A DNA stretch of 64,000 nucleotides, taken from assembly GCF_011420305.2 (NCBI RefSeq), contig NZ_CP061769.1, positions 2,963,001-3,027,000 of the forward strand, written 5' to 3'. The notes beneath the pieces are model-generated. The model ran no database searches and was not told the origin of the DNA. It saw only the letters and a program-made list of their open reading frames with translations. The translations under genes were made by a program, and so were the position numbers. The DNA comes from Nocardioides ochotonae (GTDB lineage Bacteria; Actinomycetota; Actinomycetes; Propionibacteriales; Nocardioidaceae). Below, in pieces: positions 1-8,237 of this stretch; the stretch's first letter is position 1; every line of letters begins with the position of its first letter.

Positions 1-300
1 ACCACCCCCTCGCACCTGCGCGGCATCGCGCACATCCGCCACCACGAGACCGACCGGCTCGCCGCCCTCGCCACCGAGCTCGGCAACCTCGGCGCCGACG
101 TGGAGGAGCACGACGACGGTCTCTCCTTCCGTCCGGCTCCCCTGCACGGCGGGGTATTCCGCACCTACGCCGACCACCGGATGGCCCACGCAGGCGTCAT
201 CGTCGGCGCCGGCGTCGACGGCGTGCTGGTCGAGGACGTCGCGACCACCGCCAAGACCTTCCCCGACTTCGCCGGCTTCTGGTCCGGCCTGTTCGGCTGA
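1..300 (+). CDS. aroA: 3-phosphoshikimate 1-carboxyvinyltransferase (EPSP synthase), 3' end only
   Basis: This is the C-terminal 99 codons of EPSP synthase, which joins shikimate-3-phosphate and phosphoenolpyruvate in the aromatic amino acid pathway. The frame is open from the first base of the window and carries the family's C-terminal blocks: [20 protein letters not shown], then a [13 protein letters not shown] segment, then [21 protein letters not shown]. The conserved R-HHETDRL and DHRMA stretches belong to the substrate-binding lobe. The start lies outside the window. It is followed after 7 bases by rsgA on the same strand, and the two are probably co-transcribed. Confidence 0.95.
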   Translation, partial: TTPSHLRGIAHIRHHETDRLAALATELGNLGADVEEHDDGLSFRPAPLHGGVFRTYADHRMAHAGVIVGAGVDGVLVEDVATTAKTFPDFAGFWSGLFG

Positions 301-307
301 GCTGCTG

Positions 308-1300
308 ATGTCCACCGGTCGCTACTCCACCCACGACATCGAGCACTACGACCGACCCCGACGTCGTACTCGCCCCCGCACCAAGGACCGCCCGACATAC
401 GACGACGCGGTGCGCGGCGTGGTCGTGACCGTCGACCGCGGTCGGTTCACGCTGCTGATCGAGGACCGCACGGTGACCGCGATGAAGGCCCGCCCCCTGG
501 GCCGCAAGGGCGTGGTGGTGGGCGACCGGGTCCGCGTGGTCGGCGACGTCTCCGGGGCCGACGGCGCGCTCGCGCGCATCGTGGAGGTCGAGGAGCGGCT
601 GACCACGCTGCGGCGTACCGCCGACGACGACGACCCGGTCGAGCGGATCATCGTGGCCAACGCCGAGCAGATGGTGATCGTCACCGCCCTCGCCGACCCC
701 GAGCCGCAGCCGCGCCTGCTCGACCGTGCCCTCGTGGCGGCGTTCGACGCGGGCATGCAGCCGCTGCTGTGCCTCACCAAGGCCGACCTGGCCGACCCGG
801 CCCCGCTGCTGTCGACGTACAGCTCGCTGGGCGTGCCATGGGTGGTCACCCAGCGCGGCGGCGACCTCACCGAGCTGCGCGAGCGGCTCGCGGGCCGCAC
901 CAGCGTGCTGCTCGGCTCCAGCGGCGTGGGCAAGTCCACCCTCGTCAACGCGCTGGTCCCCGAGGCGCACCGCGACGTCGGGAGCGTCAACGCCGTGACC
1001 GGGCGCGGGCGCCACACCTCGACCTCGGCCTACATGCTGGCGCTGCCCGACGGCGACGGCTGGATCATCGACACCCCCGGCATCCGCTCCTTCGGTCTCG
1101 CCCATGTCGAGCCGGAGCACCTCATCGAGGCGTTCCCGGACCTCGACGAGATGACCGAGGAGTGCCCGCGCGGCTGCACCCACGGCAGCGGCGAGCCCGA
1201 GTGCGGCCTCGACGAGGCGCTCGCCGCCGGCACCGCCGACCCCGAGCGGGTCTCCTCGTTCCGCCGGCTGCTCGCGGCGCGCAGCGAGTCCGCCTACTAA
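308..1300 (+). CDS. rsgA: Small ribosomal subunit biogenesis GTPase RsgA
   Basis: This 330-residue circularly permuted GTPase checks late assembly of the 30S subunit. An OB-fold region spans about residues 30-100. The G motifs come in permuted order: LTKAD (G4, residues 156-160), then the P-loop GSSGVGKST (203-211), then DTPG (G3, 255-258). A C-terminal zinc knuckle has Cys286, Cys290, His292 and Cys299. The N-terminal 30 residues are basic and low in complexity, as in other actinobacterial copies. The ATG lies 7 bases after aroA. The stop is 4 bases from the stop of the convergent DUF2231 gene. Confidence 0.96.
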   Translation: MSTGRYSTHDIEHYDRPRRRTRPRTKDRPTYDDAVRGVVVTVDRGRFTLLIEDRTVTAMKARPLGRKGVVVGDRVRVVGDVSGADGALARIVEVEERLTTLRRTADDDDPVERIIVANAEQMVIVTALADPEPQPRLLDRALVAAFDAGMQPLLCLTKADLADPAPLLSTYSSLGVPWVVTQRGGDLTELRERLAGRTSVLLGSSGVGKSTLVNALVPEAHRDVGSVNAVTGRGRHTSTSAYMLALPDGDGWIIDTPGIRSFGLAHVEPEHLIEAFPDLDEMTEECPRGCTHGSGEPECGLDEALAAGTADPERVSSFRRLLAARSESAY

Positions 1301-1304
1301 AGGC

Positions 1305-1754
1305 TCAGGCGCCCCACACCGCGCGCGAGCCGGCGTCCCCGGTCGCGACGACGGCCACCAGCGTGCCGACCGCCGCCAGCGCCAGCAGCACCCGCACCAC
1401 CACCGGCACGATCCCGGGCCGGCGGTGCAGCAGAGCGGCCAGCACCGCCACGACGGCGAGCACCAGCGTCGCCGTCAGCGCGTACGCCGCGCGGTCCTCG
1501 TGGGTCGCGACCGCCGGGAGCTGGCGCAGCGAGGGGTTCGCGTCCAGCAGGTCGCCGCCGGAGAGGTACGCCGCGAGCACGAAGCCGGACGCCACCACGG
1601 AGGTGACGACCATCGGCCAGCGCGCCCACTGCCGGGCTCGCGGGACGACGTACGCGAGCGCCAGCAGGGCCGCCAGGGGGCCCAGCACCACCGCACCGTG
1701 GACCACCAGCGGGTGCAGCGGCATTCCGTTGATCTCCATGCGCGGATCATGCAC
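1305..1754 (-). CDS. DUF2231-family membrane protein
   Basis: This is a small integral membrane protein of 149 residues with about four hydrophobic segments. Near the N terminus it has GMPLHPLVVHGAVVLGPLAALLALAYVV, the conserved G-x-P-LHPLxVH opening of the DUF2231 family. That family has no settled function; some members are thought to handle heme or redox partners, but nothing here shows it. An internal start at MEINGMPLHPL, six codons downstream, is also possible. The start faces hisN across only 20 bases, so the two promoters must overlap. Confidence 0.75.
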   Translation of the reverse strand: MHDPRMEINGMPLHPLVVHGAVVLGPLAALLALAYVVPRARQWARWPMVVTSVVASGFVLAAYLSGGDLLDANPSLRQLPAVATHEDRAAYALTATLVLAVVAVLAALLHRRPGIVPVVVRVLLALAAVGTLVAVVATGDAGSRAVWGA

Positions 1755-1774
1755 GGTTCGCCTGAAAGTAGCCT

Positions 1775-2668
1775 GTGCCTGTGGCCACCGACTTCACCGA
1801 CGACCTGCGCCTCGCGCACGTCCTCGCCGACGACGCCGACTCGCTGACGACGGCGCGGTTCAAGGCACTGGACCTGCACGTCATGAGCAAGCCCGACCTG
1901 ACGCCCGTCACCGACGCCGACCAGGCCGTCGAGGAGGGCATCCGGCGCACCCTGTCGCGGGTCCGCTCCCGCGACGCGATCACCGGCGAGGAGCAGGGTT
2001 CGAGCGGCACCAGCGCCCGGCGCTGGATCATCGACCCGATCGACGGCACCAAGAACTTCGTGCGCGGCGTCCCGGTCTGGGCCACGCTCATCTCGCTGGT
2101 CGTCGACGACGAGGTGGTCGTCGGCGTGGTCTCCGCTCCCCAGCTGCAGCGACGCTGGTGGGCCAGCAAGGGCGGCGGCGCCTGGACCGGGCGCTCGCTG
2201 CTCAGGGCCACCCAGTGCCACGTCTCCGACGTGCGCCGCCTCGAGGACGCCTCGCTGTCCTACTCCAGCCTGTCGGGCTGGGAGGAGCGCGGTCGCCTCG
2301 ACGACTTCCTCTCGCTGATGCGGCGCTGCTGGCGCACCCGGGCGTACGGCGACTTCTGGTCCTACATGCTCCTCGCGGAGGGCGCGGTGGACATCGCGGC
2401 CGAGCCCGAGCTGGAGGTCTACGACATGGCCGCGCTGGACGTCATCGTGCGCGAGGCGGGCGGCCGGTTCACCTCGCTGGACGGCAACGAGGGCCCGTGG
2501 GGCGGCAACGCGGTGGCCACCAACGCCCACCTGCACGACGCCGCGCTGGGCTTCCTGGCCTCGATGCCCCACGACGAGTCCGACCCCGACTCGCGCTCGC
2601 ACGGCCACGGCTCGGTCTCCGACCTGCGGGCCCACCGGCTGCGCGTGGCAGACGAGCCCTCCGAGTAG
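1775..2668 (+). CDS. hisN: Histidinol-phosphatase, inositol-monophosphatase family
   Basis: This 297-residue protein belongs to the Mg-dependent inositol monophosphatase fold, used in actinobacteria as the histidinol-phosphatase of histidine synthesis. Metal-binding motifs are GEE (residues 71-73) and DPIDGTKNF (87-95), with a second block in the C-terminal half, YDMAALDVIVREAGGRF, whose Asp completes the metal site. The chosen start is GTG at 1775; a second GTG at 1781 is equally plausible. Placement beside aroA and rsgA matches the usual hisN context in related genomes. Other members of the fold act on inositol phosphate or fructose bisphosphate, so the substrate is inferred from family and context. 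Confidence 0.85.
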   Translation: MPVATDFTDDLRLAHVLADDADSLTTARFKALDLHVMSKPDLTPVTDADQAVEEGIRRTLSRVRSRDAITGEEQGSSGTSARRWIIDPIDGTKNFVRGVPVWATLISLVVDDEVVVGVVSAPQLQRRWWASKGGGAWTGRSLLRATQCHVSDVRRLEDASLSYSSLSGWEERGRLDDFLSLMRRCWRTRAYGDFWSYMLLAEGAVDIAAEPELEVYDMAALDVIVREAGGRFTSLDGNEGPWGGNAVATNAHLHDAALGFLASMPHDESDPDSRSHGHGSVSDLRAHRLRVADEPSE

Positions 2669-2713
2669 GCCCGCAACCGGTCTCGACCAGTCCGACGGCG
2701 GGTCCGCGGGCCT

Positions 2714-2730
2714 GTTCGGCGCGCCCGAAC
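2714..2730. terminator. Small hairpin after hisN
   Basis: GTTCGG and CCGAAC pair across a 5-base loop, 45 bases after the hisN stop and before the CBS-protein gene. There is no T-run, so termination is only suggested. Confidence 0.3.
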
Positions 2731-2786
2731 CGCAGTACGGTCATCGAAGCGCCGCCACGACGCGGCCCCAGCGACGGAGGTCCGCC

Positions 2787-3218
2787 ATGCACATCGACGA
2801 CGTCCTGCGGGCCAAGGAGCGCCCCGAGGTGGTCACGATCCGCCCCGACGCCGGGATCCGCGACCTGCTCGCGCTGCTCGCCGAGCACAACATCGGCGCG
2901 GTCGTGGTGAGCACCGACGCACGCACCGTCGAGGGCATCGTCAGCGAGCGCGACGTCGTACGCCACCTCCACGACGACGGCACGGTGGTCAACAACACCG
3001 TCGGCGCGATCATGACCCCCGAGGTCGAGACCTGCGCGCTCGACACCGACCTGGACGCGGTGATGAAGACGATGACCGAGCGCCGGGTGCGTCACCTGCC
3101 GGTGCTGCGCGACGGGGCTCTCGTCGGCGTGGTCAGCATCGGCGACCTGGTCAAGCACAAGATCGGCCAGCTGCAGTTCGAGCGCGACGAGCTCGACCGC
3201 TACGTGCACCAGTCCTGA
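2787..3218 (+). CDS. Tandem CBS-domain protein
   Basis: This is a 143-residue protein made almost entirely of two CBS domains (about residues 8-62 and 75-130). The repeats read GIVSERDVVRHLHDDG and GVVSIGDLVKHKIGQL at equivalent positions, the typical CBS nucleotide-binding edge. Stand-alone CBS pairs of this kind usually sense adenine nucleotides. The partner cannot be told from context, because the neighbours are hisN upstream and the convergent lepB. A good ribosome binding site (GGAGG) lies just before the ATG. Confidence 0.88.
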   Translation: MHIDDVLRAKERPEVVTIRPDAGIRDLLALLAEHNIGAVVVSTDARTVEGIVSERDVVRHLHDDGTVVNNTVGAIMTPEVETCALDTDLDAVMKTMTERRVRHLPVLRDGALVGVVSIGDLVKHKIGQLQFERDELDRYVHQS

Positions 3219-3239
3219 CCGGTCACCGACCGGCCCGGC

Positions 3240-4031
3240 TCACTTCTCGCCGAGCGCCTCGGCGAGGTCGTCGAACGCGCTGGGCCGCTGGAGGAGCTTG
3301 ATCCGGTCGGCGGGCCAGACCCGTGAGAACGCCTTGCCGACGACGAGGTCGACCGGCACGAACTCCTCGCCGGGCACACAGTCGGTCTCGACGTCGTCGC
3401 GGCACAGGTGCACGCTGGAGTCGGCCGAGGCGTCGCGGTGGTCACCCATCACGAAGACGTGACCGGCCGGCACCGGGCCGGTCCGCCACGAGCAGTCCTG
3501 GGTGGGCATCGGCCCGTCGCAGTCCTCCTCGTTGCGGGTGAAGCCGCTGCTGTCGAGCGGCACCCCGTTGATCAGCAGCCGGCCCTCGTCGTCGCAGCAG
3601 CGGATCACGTCGCCCTCGACGCCGATCACGCGCTTCACCAGGTGCCCGCCGGTCGGGTAGAGGCCGATCTTGCTCAGCACCGTCGCGACCACGCCGCCGG
3701 GCTCCTCGCTGGCGCTGCCGGCGAGCCACCCGCCCGGGTCCTCGAAGACCACGGCGTCGCCGCGCTGCGGGCCGCCGTCGCCCCAGTAGGACACCTTCTG
3801 CACCAGGATCCGGTCGTCGACCTCCATGCCGGGCTCCATCGAGCCGGACGGGATGTAGAAGGCCTGCACGAAGAAGGTCTTGACGATGAAGGAGAGCACC
3901 AGCGCCGCCGCCAGCAGGATCAGCGACTCCTGCCAGACCGAGAGCCGACGGTGGTGCACCTGCGCCGCCGCCTCGGCCTCAGCCTCCGTCACGGATGCTT
4001 CCGGCCGCTCGTCGTCGTTGTGCACGTCCAC
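3240..4031 (-). CDS. lepB: Type I signal peptidase
   Basis: This 263-residue membrane-anchored serine/lysine protease removes signal peptides from secreted proteins. One hydrophobic segment (about residues 35-56) follows a charged cytoplasmic N terminus. The catalytic serine is Ser64 in IPSGSMEP and the general-base lysine is Lys133 in GHLVKRVIGVEGD. Box E is VMGDHRDASADS, with the usual Asp. Extra acidic and Cys-containing loops between the boxes are common in actinobacterial LepB. The gene converges with the CBS gene (21 bases between stops) and diverges from the FKBP gene. Confidence 0.95.
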   Translation of the reverse strand: MDVHNDDERPEASVTEAEAEAAAQVHHRRLSVWQESLILLAAALVLSFIVKTFFVQAFYIPSGSMEPGMEVDDRILVQKVSYWGDGGPQRGDAVVFEDPGGWLAGSASEEPGGVVATVLSKIGLYPTGGHLVKRVIGVEGDVIRCCDDEGRLLINGVPLDSSGFTRNEEDCDGPMPTQDCSWRTGPVPAGHVFVMGDHRDASADSSVHLCRDDVETDCVPGEEFVPVDLVVGKAFSRVWPADRIKLLQRPSAFDDLAEALGEK

Positions 4032-4111
4032 CCCTGTTCCTACCGGCCCGGTGCCTCACCGGACCGGTGGCTATCGTGGCACGTCATCCCTGACGCAACT
4101 GAGAGGGCACC

Positions 4112-4480
4112 ATGAACAAGCCTGAGATCGACTTTCCCGACTTCGACGCCCCGTCCGACCTGGTCATCACCGACCTGACCGTCGGCGACGGCGAGGAGGC
4201 CAAGGCCGGTCAGACCGTGACCGTGCACTACGTCGGGGTCGCGCACTCGACCGGCGAGCAGTTCGACGCCTCCTACGACCGCGGCGAGCCGCTGACGTTC
4301 CGCCTGGGCGTCGGCCAGGTCATCTCCGGGTGGGACACCGGGGTGCAGGGCATGAAGGTCGGCGGCCGTCGCCAGCTCGTCATCCCGCCGCACCTGGGCT
4401 ACGGCGACCGCGGCGCGGGCGGCGTGATCAAGCCCGGCGAGACGCTGATCTTCGTGTGCGACCTGGTCGCGGTGCGCTGA
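4112..4480 (+). CDS. FKBP-type peptidyl-prolyl cis-trans isomerase
   Basis: This is a single-domain FKBP of 122 residues that catalyses cis-trans isomerisation of X-Pro bonds. The core reads VTVHYVGVAHSTGEQFDASY, then FRLGVGQVISGWDTGVQGMK, then GYGDRGAGG and the closing LIFVCDLVAV strand. These carry the aromatic pocket residues (Tyr, Phe, Asp, Trp, Tyr) of active FKBPs. No signal peptide is present, so it is cytoplasmic. A GAGAGGGCACC stretch just before the ATG serves as ribosome binding site. It starts divergently from lepB. Confidence 0.95.
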   Translation: MNKPEIDFPDFDAPSDLVITDLTVGDGEEAKAGQTVTVHYVGVAHSTGEQFDASYDRGEPLTFRLGVGQVISGWDTGVQGMKVGGRRQLVIPPHLGYGDRGAGGVIKPGETLIFVCDLVAVR

Positions 4481-4492
4481 CGCACCGACACA

Positions 4493-4516
4493 CCCCGGGG
4501 CCGTCGGCCGCCGGGG
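4493..4516. terminator. Hairpin between the convergent FKBP and S4 genes
   Basis: CCCCGG and CCGGGG flank an inner GGCC-GTC-GGCC hairpin, 12 bases past the FKBP stop. This compact GC-rich structure sits in the 68-base gap between convergent genes. It probably terminates at least the FKBP transcript. No clear T-run follows. Confidence 0.45.
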
Positions 4517-4548
4517 CGCACGCGGTCCTCATCGCACCTGCTGCCCGT

Positions 4549-4800
4549 TCACCAGGGCAGGTCGTCGCCCGCCGACTCGTCGGCGACGCGCGCGGCCTGC
4601 GGCCCGAGGACCACCACGTCGCCCCGGACGAGCTGGCGGCCCCGTCGCGTCTCCACCTCGCCGTTGACGAGCACCTGGCCCTCGGCGAGCGGGGCCTTCG
4701 CCTCCGCCCCGCTCTCGACCAGGTTGGCCAGCTTGAGGAACTGCCCCAGCCGGATGGTGGTGTCGCGGACCGGGACGTCGAAGGGCTCGGGAGTGGGCAT
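4549..4800 (-). CDS. S4-domain RNA-binding protein
   Basis: This is a small protein of 83 residues built on one S4 RNA-binding domain: IRLGQFLKLANLVESGAEAK followed by GQVLVNGEVETRRGRQL and GDVV. This YbcJ/YaaA-like arrangement is typical of stand-alone S4 proteins that bind structured RNA. The ATG at 4800 is chosen because the domain begins about 15 residues later. The longer open frame upstream runs through the DUF445 gene in another frame and is a shadow. Its RNA target is unknown. Confidence 0.85.
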   Translation of the reverse strand: MPTPEPFDVPVRDTTIRLGQFLKLANLVESGAEAKAPLAEGQVLVNGEVETRRGRQLVRGDVVVLGPQAARVADESAGDDLPW

Positions 4801-4844
4801 GGGACAAGTCAACCCCACCGCTCCCCACCCCGGCTGGGCCGGGC

Positions 4845-6110
4845 TCAGTGCGCGAGCACGCTGAGCGTGTGGATCAGCACGCCGACCAGGCCGCCCACGA
4901 TCGTGCCGTTGATCCGGATGAACTGCAGGTCGCGCCCGACGTGCAGCTCGATCCGCCGGGCCGCCTCCTTGCCGTCCCACCGCTCGATCGTGTGGGTGAT
5001 CACCGCGGTGATCTCCGCGCCGTACCGCCCGACGGCGAAGACCGCGGCGTCGGCGGCCAGGCCGTCGAGACGGGCCCGCAGCTCCTTGTCGTCCTGCAGG
5101 CGCTGGGCGAACGCCGCAAGCTCGACCAGCAGGCGGCTGCGGACGGCGCCCTCGGGGTCGCGCAGCGAGGTGGTGAGCGCACGGCGCAGCGCGTTCCACA
5201 GCGACACCGCGGAGGCGATCACCTGGGGGTGGTCCAGCAGCCGGTCCTTGAGCCGCTCGGTGCGCTCCTGGGTGACCGGGTCCTCCAGCAGGTCGTGGGC
5301 GAGCTGGGTGAGCATGGAGTCGAGCGCCTGGCGCGCCTGGTGGTGCGGGTCGTCCCGGATGTCGGCGACCCAGCGCACCAGCTCGACGTGGATGCGTGCG
5401 GTGACGCGGTCGTTGAGCACCGGCGGCGTCCACCACGGCGCCCGCTCCCCCAGGACCGCGGTGACGGTGTCGGGGTTGGCCACCAGCCAGTCGTGCAGCT
5501 CCGAGACCGCGAGGTCGACCAGGCCGCGGTGCAGGTCGTCGTGCAGCGTCTCGGAGAGCAGCCCGCCCAGGAGCGGCGCGATCGGCTCCTCGTGGAACCG
5601 CGGTACGAGCGCGTCGCGCACGAGCGACTCGACGTGCTCGTCGCGCACCTTGCCGAGCGCGATCGCGGCCACGTCGGCGACCTCGTCGACGACGCGGCGC
5701 GCGTGGCTGGGCTCGCCGAGCCACCTCCCCACGCGCAGCGAGACCTCCGCGCTGCCGATCCGCTCCCGGATCACCCCCTCCTGCAGGAAGTTCTCCCCGA
5801 CGAACTCCTCCAGGCCCTGCCCGAGCTGGTCCTTGCGCTTCGGGATCAGCGCCGTGTGCGGCACCGGGATGCCGAGCGGGTGGCGGAAGAGCGCGGTGAC
5901 CGCGAACCAGTCGGCGATCGCGCCGACCATCGAGGCCTCGGCGCCGGCGTTGACGAAGCCCCAGAAGCCGTCCTCCCCCAACGTCAGCGCATAGACCAGC
6001 GCGGCCAGGAGGAGCAGCGAGACCGCGAGCGTGCGCATGCGGCGCAGCCCCTGGCGCCGTACCTCGTCGGCGGCCGGATCCCCGGTGATCATCTCGATGG
6101 TGGCACTCAC
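4845..6110 (-). CDS. DUF445-family membrane protein
   Basis: This protein of about 421 residues belongs to the DUF445 (YjiN-like) family, whose function is unknown. It has an N-terminal hydrophobic segment (RTLAVSLLLLAALVYAL), the conserved block NAGAEASMVGAIADWFAVTALFRHPLG, and PHTALIPKRKDQLGQGLEEFVGENFL. A long helical middle part follows, and the C-terminal IRINGTIVGGLVGVLIHTLS segment is again membrane-like. The GTG at 6110 is preferred over the in-frame start at 6215, because the residues added by the longer form are unlike the family. It diverges from the metalloprotease gene. Confidence 0.85.
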   Translation of the reverse strand: MSATIEMITGDPAADEVRRQGLRRMRTLAVSLLLLAALVYALTLGEDGFWGFVNAGAEASMVGAIADWFAVTALFRHPLGIPVPHTALIPKRKDQLGQGLEEFVGENFLQEGVIRERIGSAEVSLRVGRWLGEPSHARRVVDEVADVAAIALGKVRDEHVESLVRDALVPRFHEEPIAPLLGGLLSETLHDDLHRGLVDLAVSELHDWLVANPDTVTAVLGERAPWWTPPVLNDRVTARIHVELVRWVADIRDDPHHQARQALDSMLTQLAHDLLEDPVTQERTERLKDRLLDHPQVIASAVSLWNALRRALTTSLRDPEGAVRSRLLVELAAFAQRLQDDKELRARLDGLAADAAVFAVGRYGAEITAVITHTIERWDGKEAARRIELHVGRDLQFIRINGTIVGGLVGVLIHTLSVLAH

Positions 6111-6226
6111 GTCGCGATTGTGGCCGACGCGCGAAGCGCGGCGGGTTTGCCATTCCGCTCCGGGCGGGCAGTCTTGGCACGAACATCGGCGCCCGGGGTG
6201 CCGGATCCCAGACACGAAGGAACTTC

Positions 6227-7801
6227 ATGCGCCGCACCGCCGCCGCCGTCCTCGTCGCACTGAGCACGGCTTTCACGGTCCTGCCAGCCGCGCTCCCCAC
6301 CGCCTCCGCGGCCGCGAGCGCGCACTCGGACGAGCCGCAGCCGCTCGGGGAGCACGCCGCCGGCGGCGCCCCCGTCACGACACCCGAGGCCGCGCAGGCG
6401 GCGCTCGAGGGGGCCACCGAACTCGCCGCCGGCACCGCCAGCGAGGCGGAGCGGGCCGAGGCCACGCTCATCCTGCGCGACCTCGCCGTCTCGCTGCCGC
6501 TGCTGCGCGGTGACGACCGCGCCCGGGCCGAGGCGATCCTGGCCCGTCCGACGCACGGCGCCAGCGACCCCTACGGCAACGGGTACACGGTGGGCTCCAA
6601 GCGCATGTGCAAGGCCAACGTGTGCGTCCACTGGGTCACCAGCACCTCGGACGCCGTAACCAACCGGGCCTGGGTGAAGACCAACCTCAAGGTCCTCAAC
6701 AACGTGTGGCGCAAGAACGTGAAGATGGGCTACCGCACCCCCGTGAGCGATCGCCGCGTCGCCGGCAACAACGGCGGCAACGGCAAGTTCGACGTCTACC
6801 TGAGCAACATCGGCGGCCGCGGCCAGTACGGCTACTGCGTCCCAGAGGCCTACGGCCGCCGCGTGGGCTCCGCGAGCAGCTACTGCGTCATGGACAACGA
6901 CTTCGCGGAGTTCGGCGGATCCCCGAAGGGCAACCTCAAGGTCACCGCGGCGCACGAGCTGTTCCACGCGGTGCAGTTCGCCTACGACTTCACCGAGGAC
7001 CGGTGGTTCATGGAGTCGACGGCGACCTGGATGGAGGAGCGCTTCGCCGACGGCGTCAACGACAACCGCCAGTACCTGCGCAACAGCCAGATCGTGCGAC
7101 CGAGCCTGGCCCTCGACACGTTCTCGATGACCGGCTCCACCCAGTACGCCTCCTGGATCTTCTGGGAGTACCTCGGCACCCGCTTCGGCCACTCGATCGT
7201 GCGCCAGGTCTGGGAGCGCGCGGCCCCCGGTCGCCGCACCGACCCGTACTCGACCAAGGCGATCGCCGCGGCGCTGCAGAGGAAGGGCGGCTTCGCCCAG
7301 GTGTTCCGCGCCTACTCGGCCGCGAACGCGCGACCGGCGGCGTCGTACGCCGAGGGCAAGGCCTGGCCGAAGCCGACCATCGCCGGGCGCTACACGCTGG
7401 CGCGCAAGGCCAGCAAGGACGTCACGCCGCGGCTCGACCACCTCACCGCCCAGCACTACGTGGTGAAGCCGGCGAAGTCGCTGAAGGCCAAGAAGTGGAA
7501 GCTGCGGATCACCGTCGACGGCCCCAACAAGGCCACCGCGCCCGGCGCCTACGTCTACGTCAACCGCAAGAAGGGCGGCTCCGGGACCGCGATCAGGCTG
7601 AACCGCAAGGGCAAGGGCAGCACCACGATCGCGTTCAACCGCCGCAACGTCCGCAGCGTGACCGTCACGCTCGCCAACGGATCGACCCGGTACCGCGGGT
7701 GCCAGACGTCGAGCACGGCGCCGTCGGTCTACAGCTGCAACGGCTCGCCTCGCGATGAGAACCGGCCGTTCCGCCTGACGCTTCGGACCCTCAAGGGCTG
7801 A
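6227..7801 (+). CDS. Secreted HExxH metalloprotease-like protein (MXAN_6640-type)
   Basis: This 524-residue exported protein has a Sec signal peptide (MRRTAAAVLVALSTAFTVLP, with cleavage probably after the Ala-rich SAA stretch near residue 30). The gluzincin motif HELFH lies at residues 243-247 in TAAHELFHAVQFAYDF, and a downstream Glu263 in FMESTATWMEE could be the third zinc ligand. Flanking Cys residues in MCKANVC and YGYC suggest disulfides. The C-terminal 120 residues look like a beta-rich accessory domain. The motif and layout match the MXAN_6640-type putative metalloproteases; the substrate is unknown. A strong hairpin follows the stop. Confidence 0.8.
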   Translation: MRRTAAAVLVALSTAFTVLPAALPTASAAASAHSDEPQPLGEHAAGGAPVTTPEAAQAALEGATELAAGTASEAERAEATLILRDLAVSLPLLRGDDRARAEAILARPTHGASDPYGNGYTVGSKRMCKANVCVHWVTSTSDAVTNRAWVKTNLKVLNNVWRKNVKMGYRTPVSDRRVAGNNGGNGKFDVYLSNIGGRGQYGYCVPEAYGRRVGSASSYCVMDNDFAEFGGSPKGNLKVTAAHELFHAVQFAYDFTEDRWFMESTATWMEERFADGVNDNRQYLRNSQIVRPSLALDTFSMTGSTQYASWIFWEYLGTRFGHSIVRQVWERAAPGRRTDPYSTKAIAAALQRKGGFAQVFRAYSAANARPAASYAEGKAWPKPTIAGRYTLARKASKDVTPRLDHLTAQHYVVKPAKSLKAKKWKLRITVDGPNKATAPGAYVYVNRKKGGSGTAIRLNRKGKGSTTIAFNRRNVRSVTVTLANGSTRYRGCQTSSTAPSVYSCNGSPRDENRPFRLTLRTLKG

Positions 7802-7819
7802 GCATCGGGGGTCGCCAAG

Positions 7820-7885
7820 CCCCGCAACGGTGCTGCCGGCGTCGCGGAGTGATCCGCGGCGCCGGCGACACCGTTTCGGGGCTCA
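7820..7885. terminator. Long near-perfect hairpin, bidirectional terminator
   Basis: The outer arms (7820-7834 and 7871-7885) pair over 15 bases with one mismatch. The inner arms (7837-7850 and 7855-7868) pair over 14 bases with one mismatch. The loop is GTGA, a GNRA-type tetraloop. It fills the gap between the convergent metalloprotease and chorismate mutase genes and overlaps the latter's stop codon. Confidence 0.75.
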
Positions 7886-8191
7886 GGCCTGCGGGTCCTC
7901 GGGCTCCTGGAGCCGGCGGTGGTTGCGGATGACCTCGTCGATCACCAGGGCCAGGAACTTCTCCGCGAAGTGCGGGTCCAGCCCGGAGCTCTCGGCCAGC
8001 TGACGCAGCCGGGCGATCTGCACCGCCTCGCGCGCGGGGTCGGCCGCCGGCATCTCGGCACGGGCCTTGAGCTCGCCCACCTGCTGGGTGCACTTGAACC
8101 GCTCCGCCAGCAGGTGCACCAGGGCGGCATCGAGGTTGTCGATGCTCGACCGGAGTCGGGTCAGCTCGGCCATCGCGTTGTCGTCGCTCAC
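7883..8191 (-). CDS. Chorismate mutase, AroQ class
   Basis: This all-helical protein of 102 residues rearranges chorismate to prephenate, the branch to phenylalanine and tyrosine. The first helix reads LTRLRSSIDNLDAALVHLLAERF, a standard AroQ opening with the catalytic-site Arg. Next come TQQVGELKARAEMPAADPARE (the Lys and the DP-x-RE block) and the third helix AEKFLALVIDEVIRNHRRLQE. GTG at 8191 is used here; ATG at 8173 (MAELTRL) is a fair alternative. No exporting signal is seen, so this is an intracellular form. It lies downstream of the large fusion gene on the same strand. Confidence 0.88.
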   Translation of the reverse strand: MSDDNAMAELTRLRSSIDNLDAALVHLLAERFKCTQQVGELKARAEMPAADPAREAVQIARLRQLAESSGLDPHFAEKFLALVIDEVIRNHRRLQEPEDPQA

Positions 8192-8237
8192 GGGAGAATG
8201 CAAGCATCCCCGCCCGGCCCCCTCGTGCGGCGGGGGC

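Noticed and set aside
197..1183. A 328-codon open frame antisense to rsgA
   Set aside because: It is a GC-driven shadow of rsgA. It is Arg/Gly/Ala-rich without any recognisable motif and ends in a run of arginines.
769..2910. A 713-codon plus-strand frame over rsgA, DUF2231 and hisN
   Set aside because: The product is low-complexity Arg/Pro/Ala and it covers three well-supported genes in other frames.
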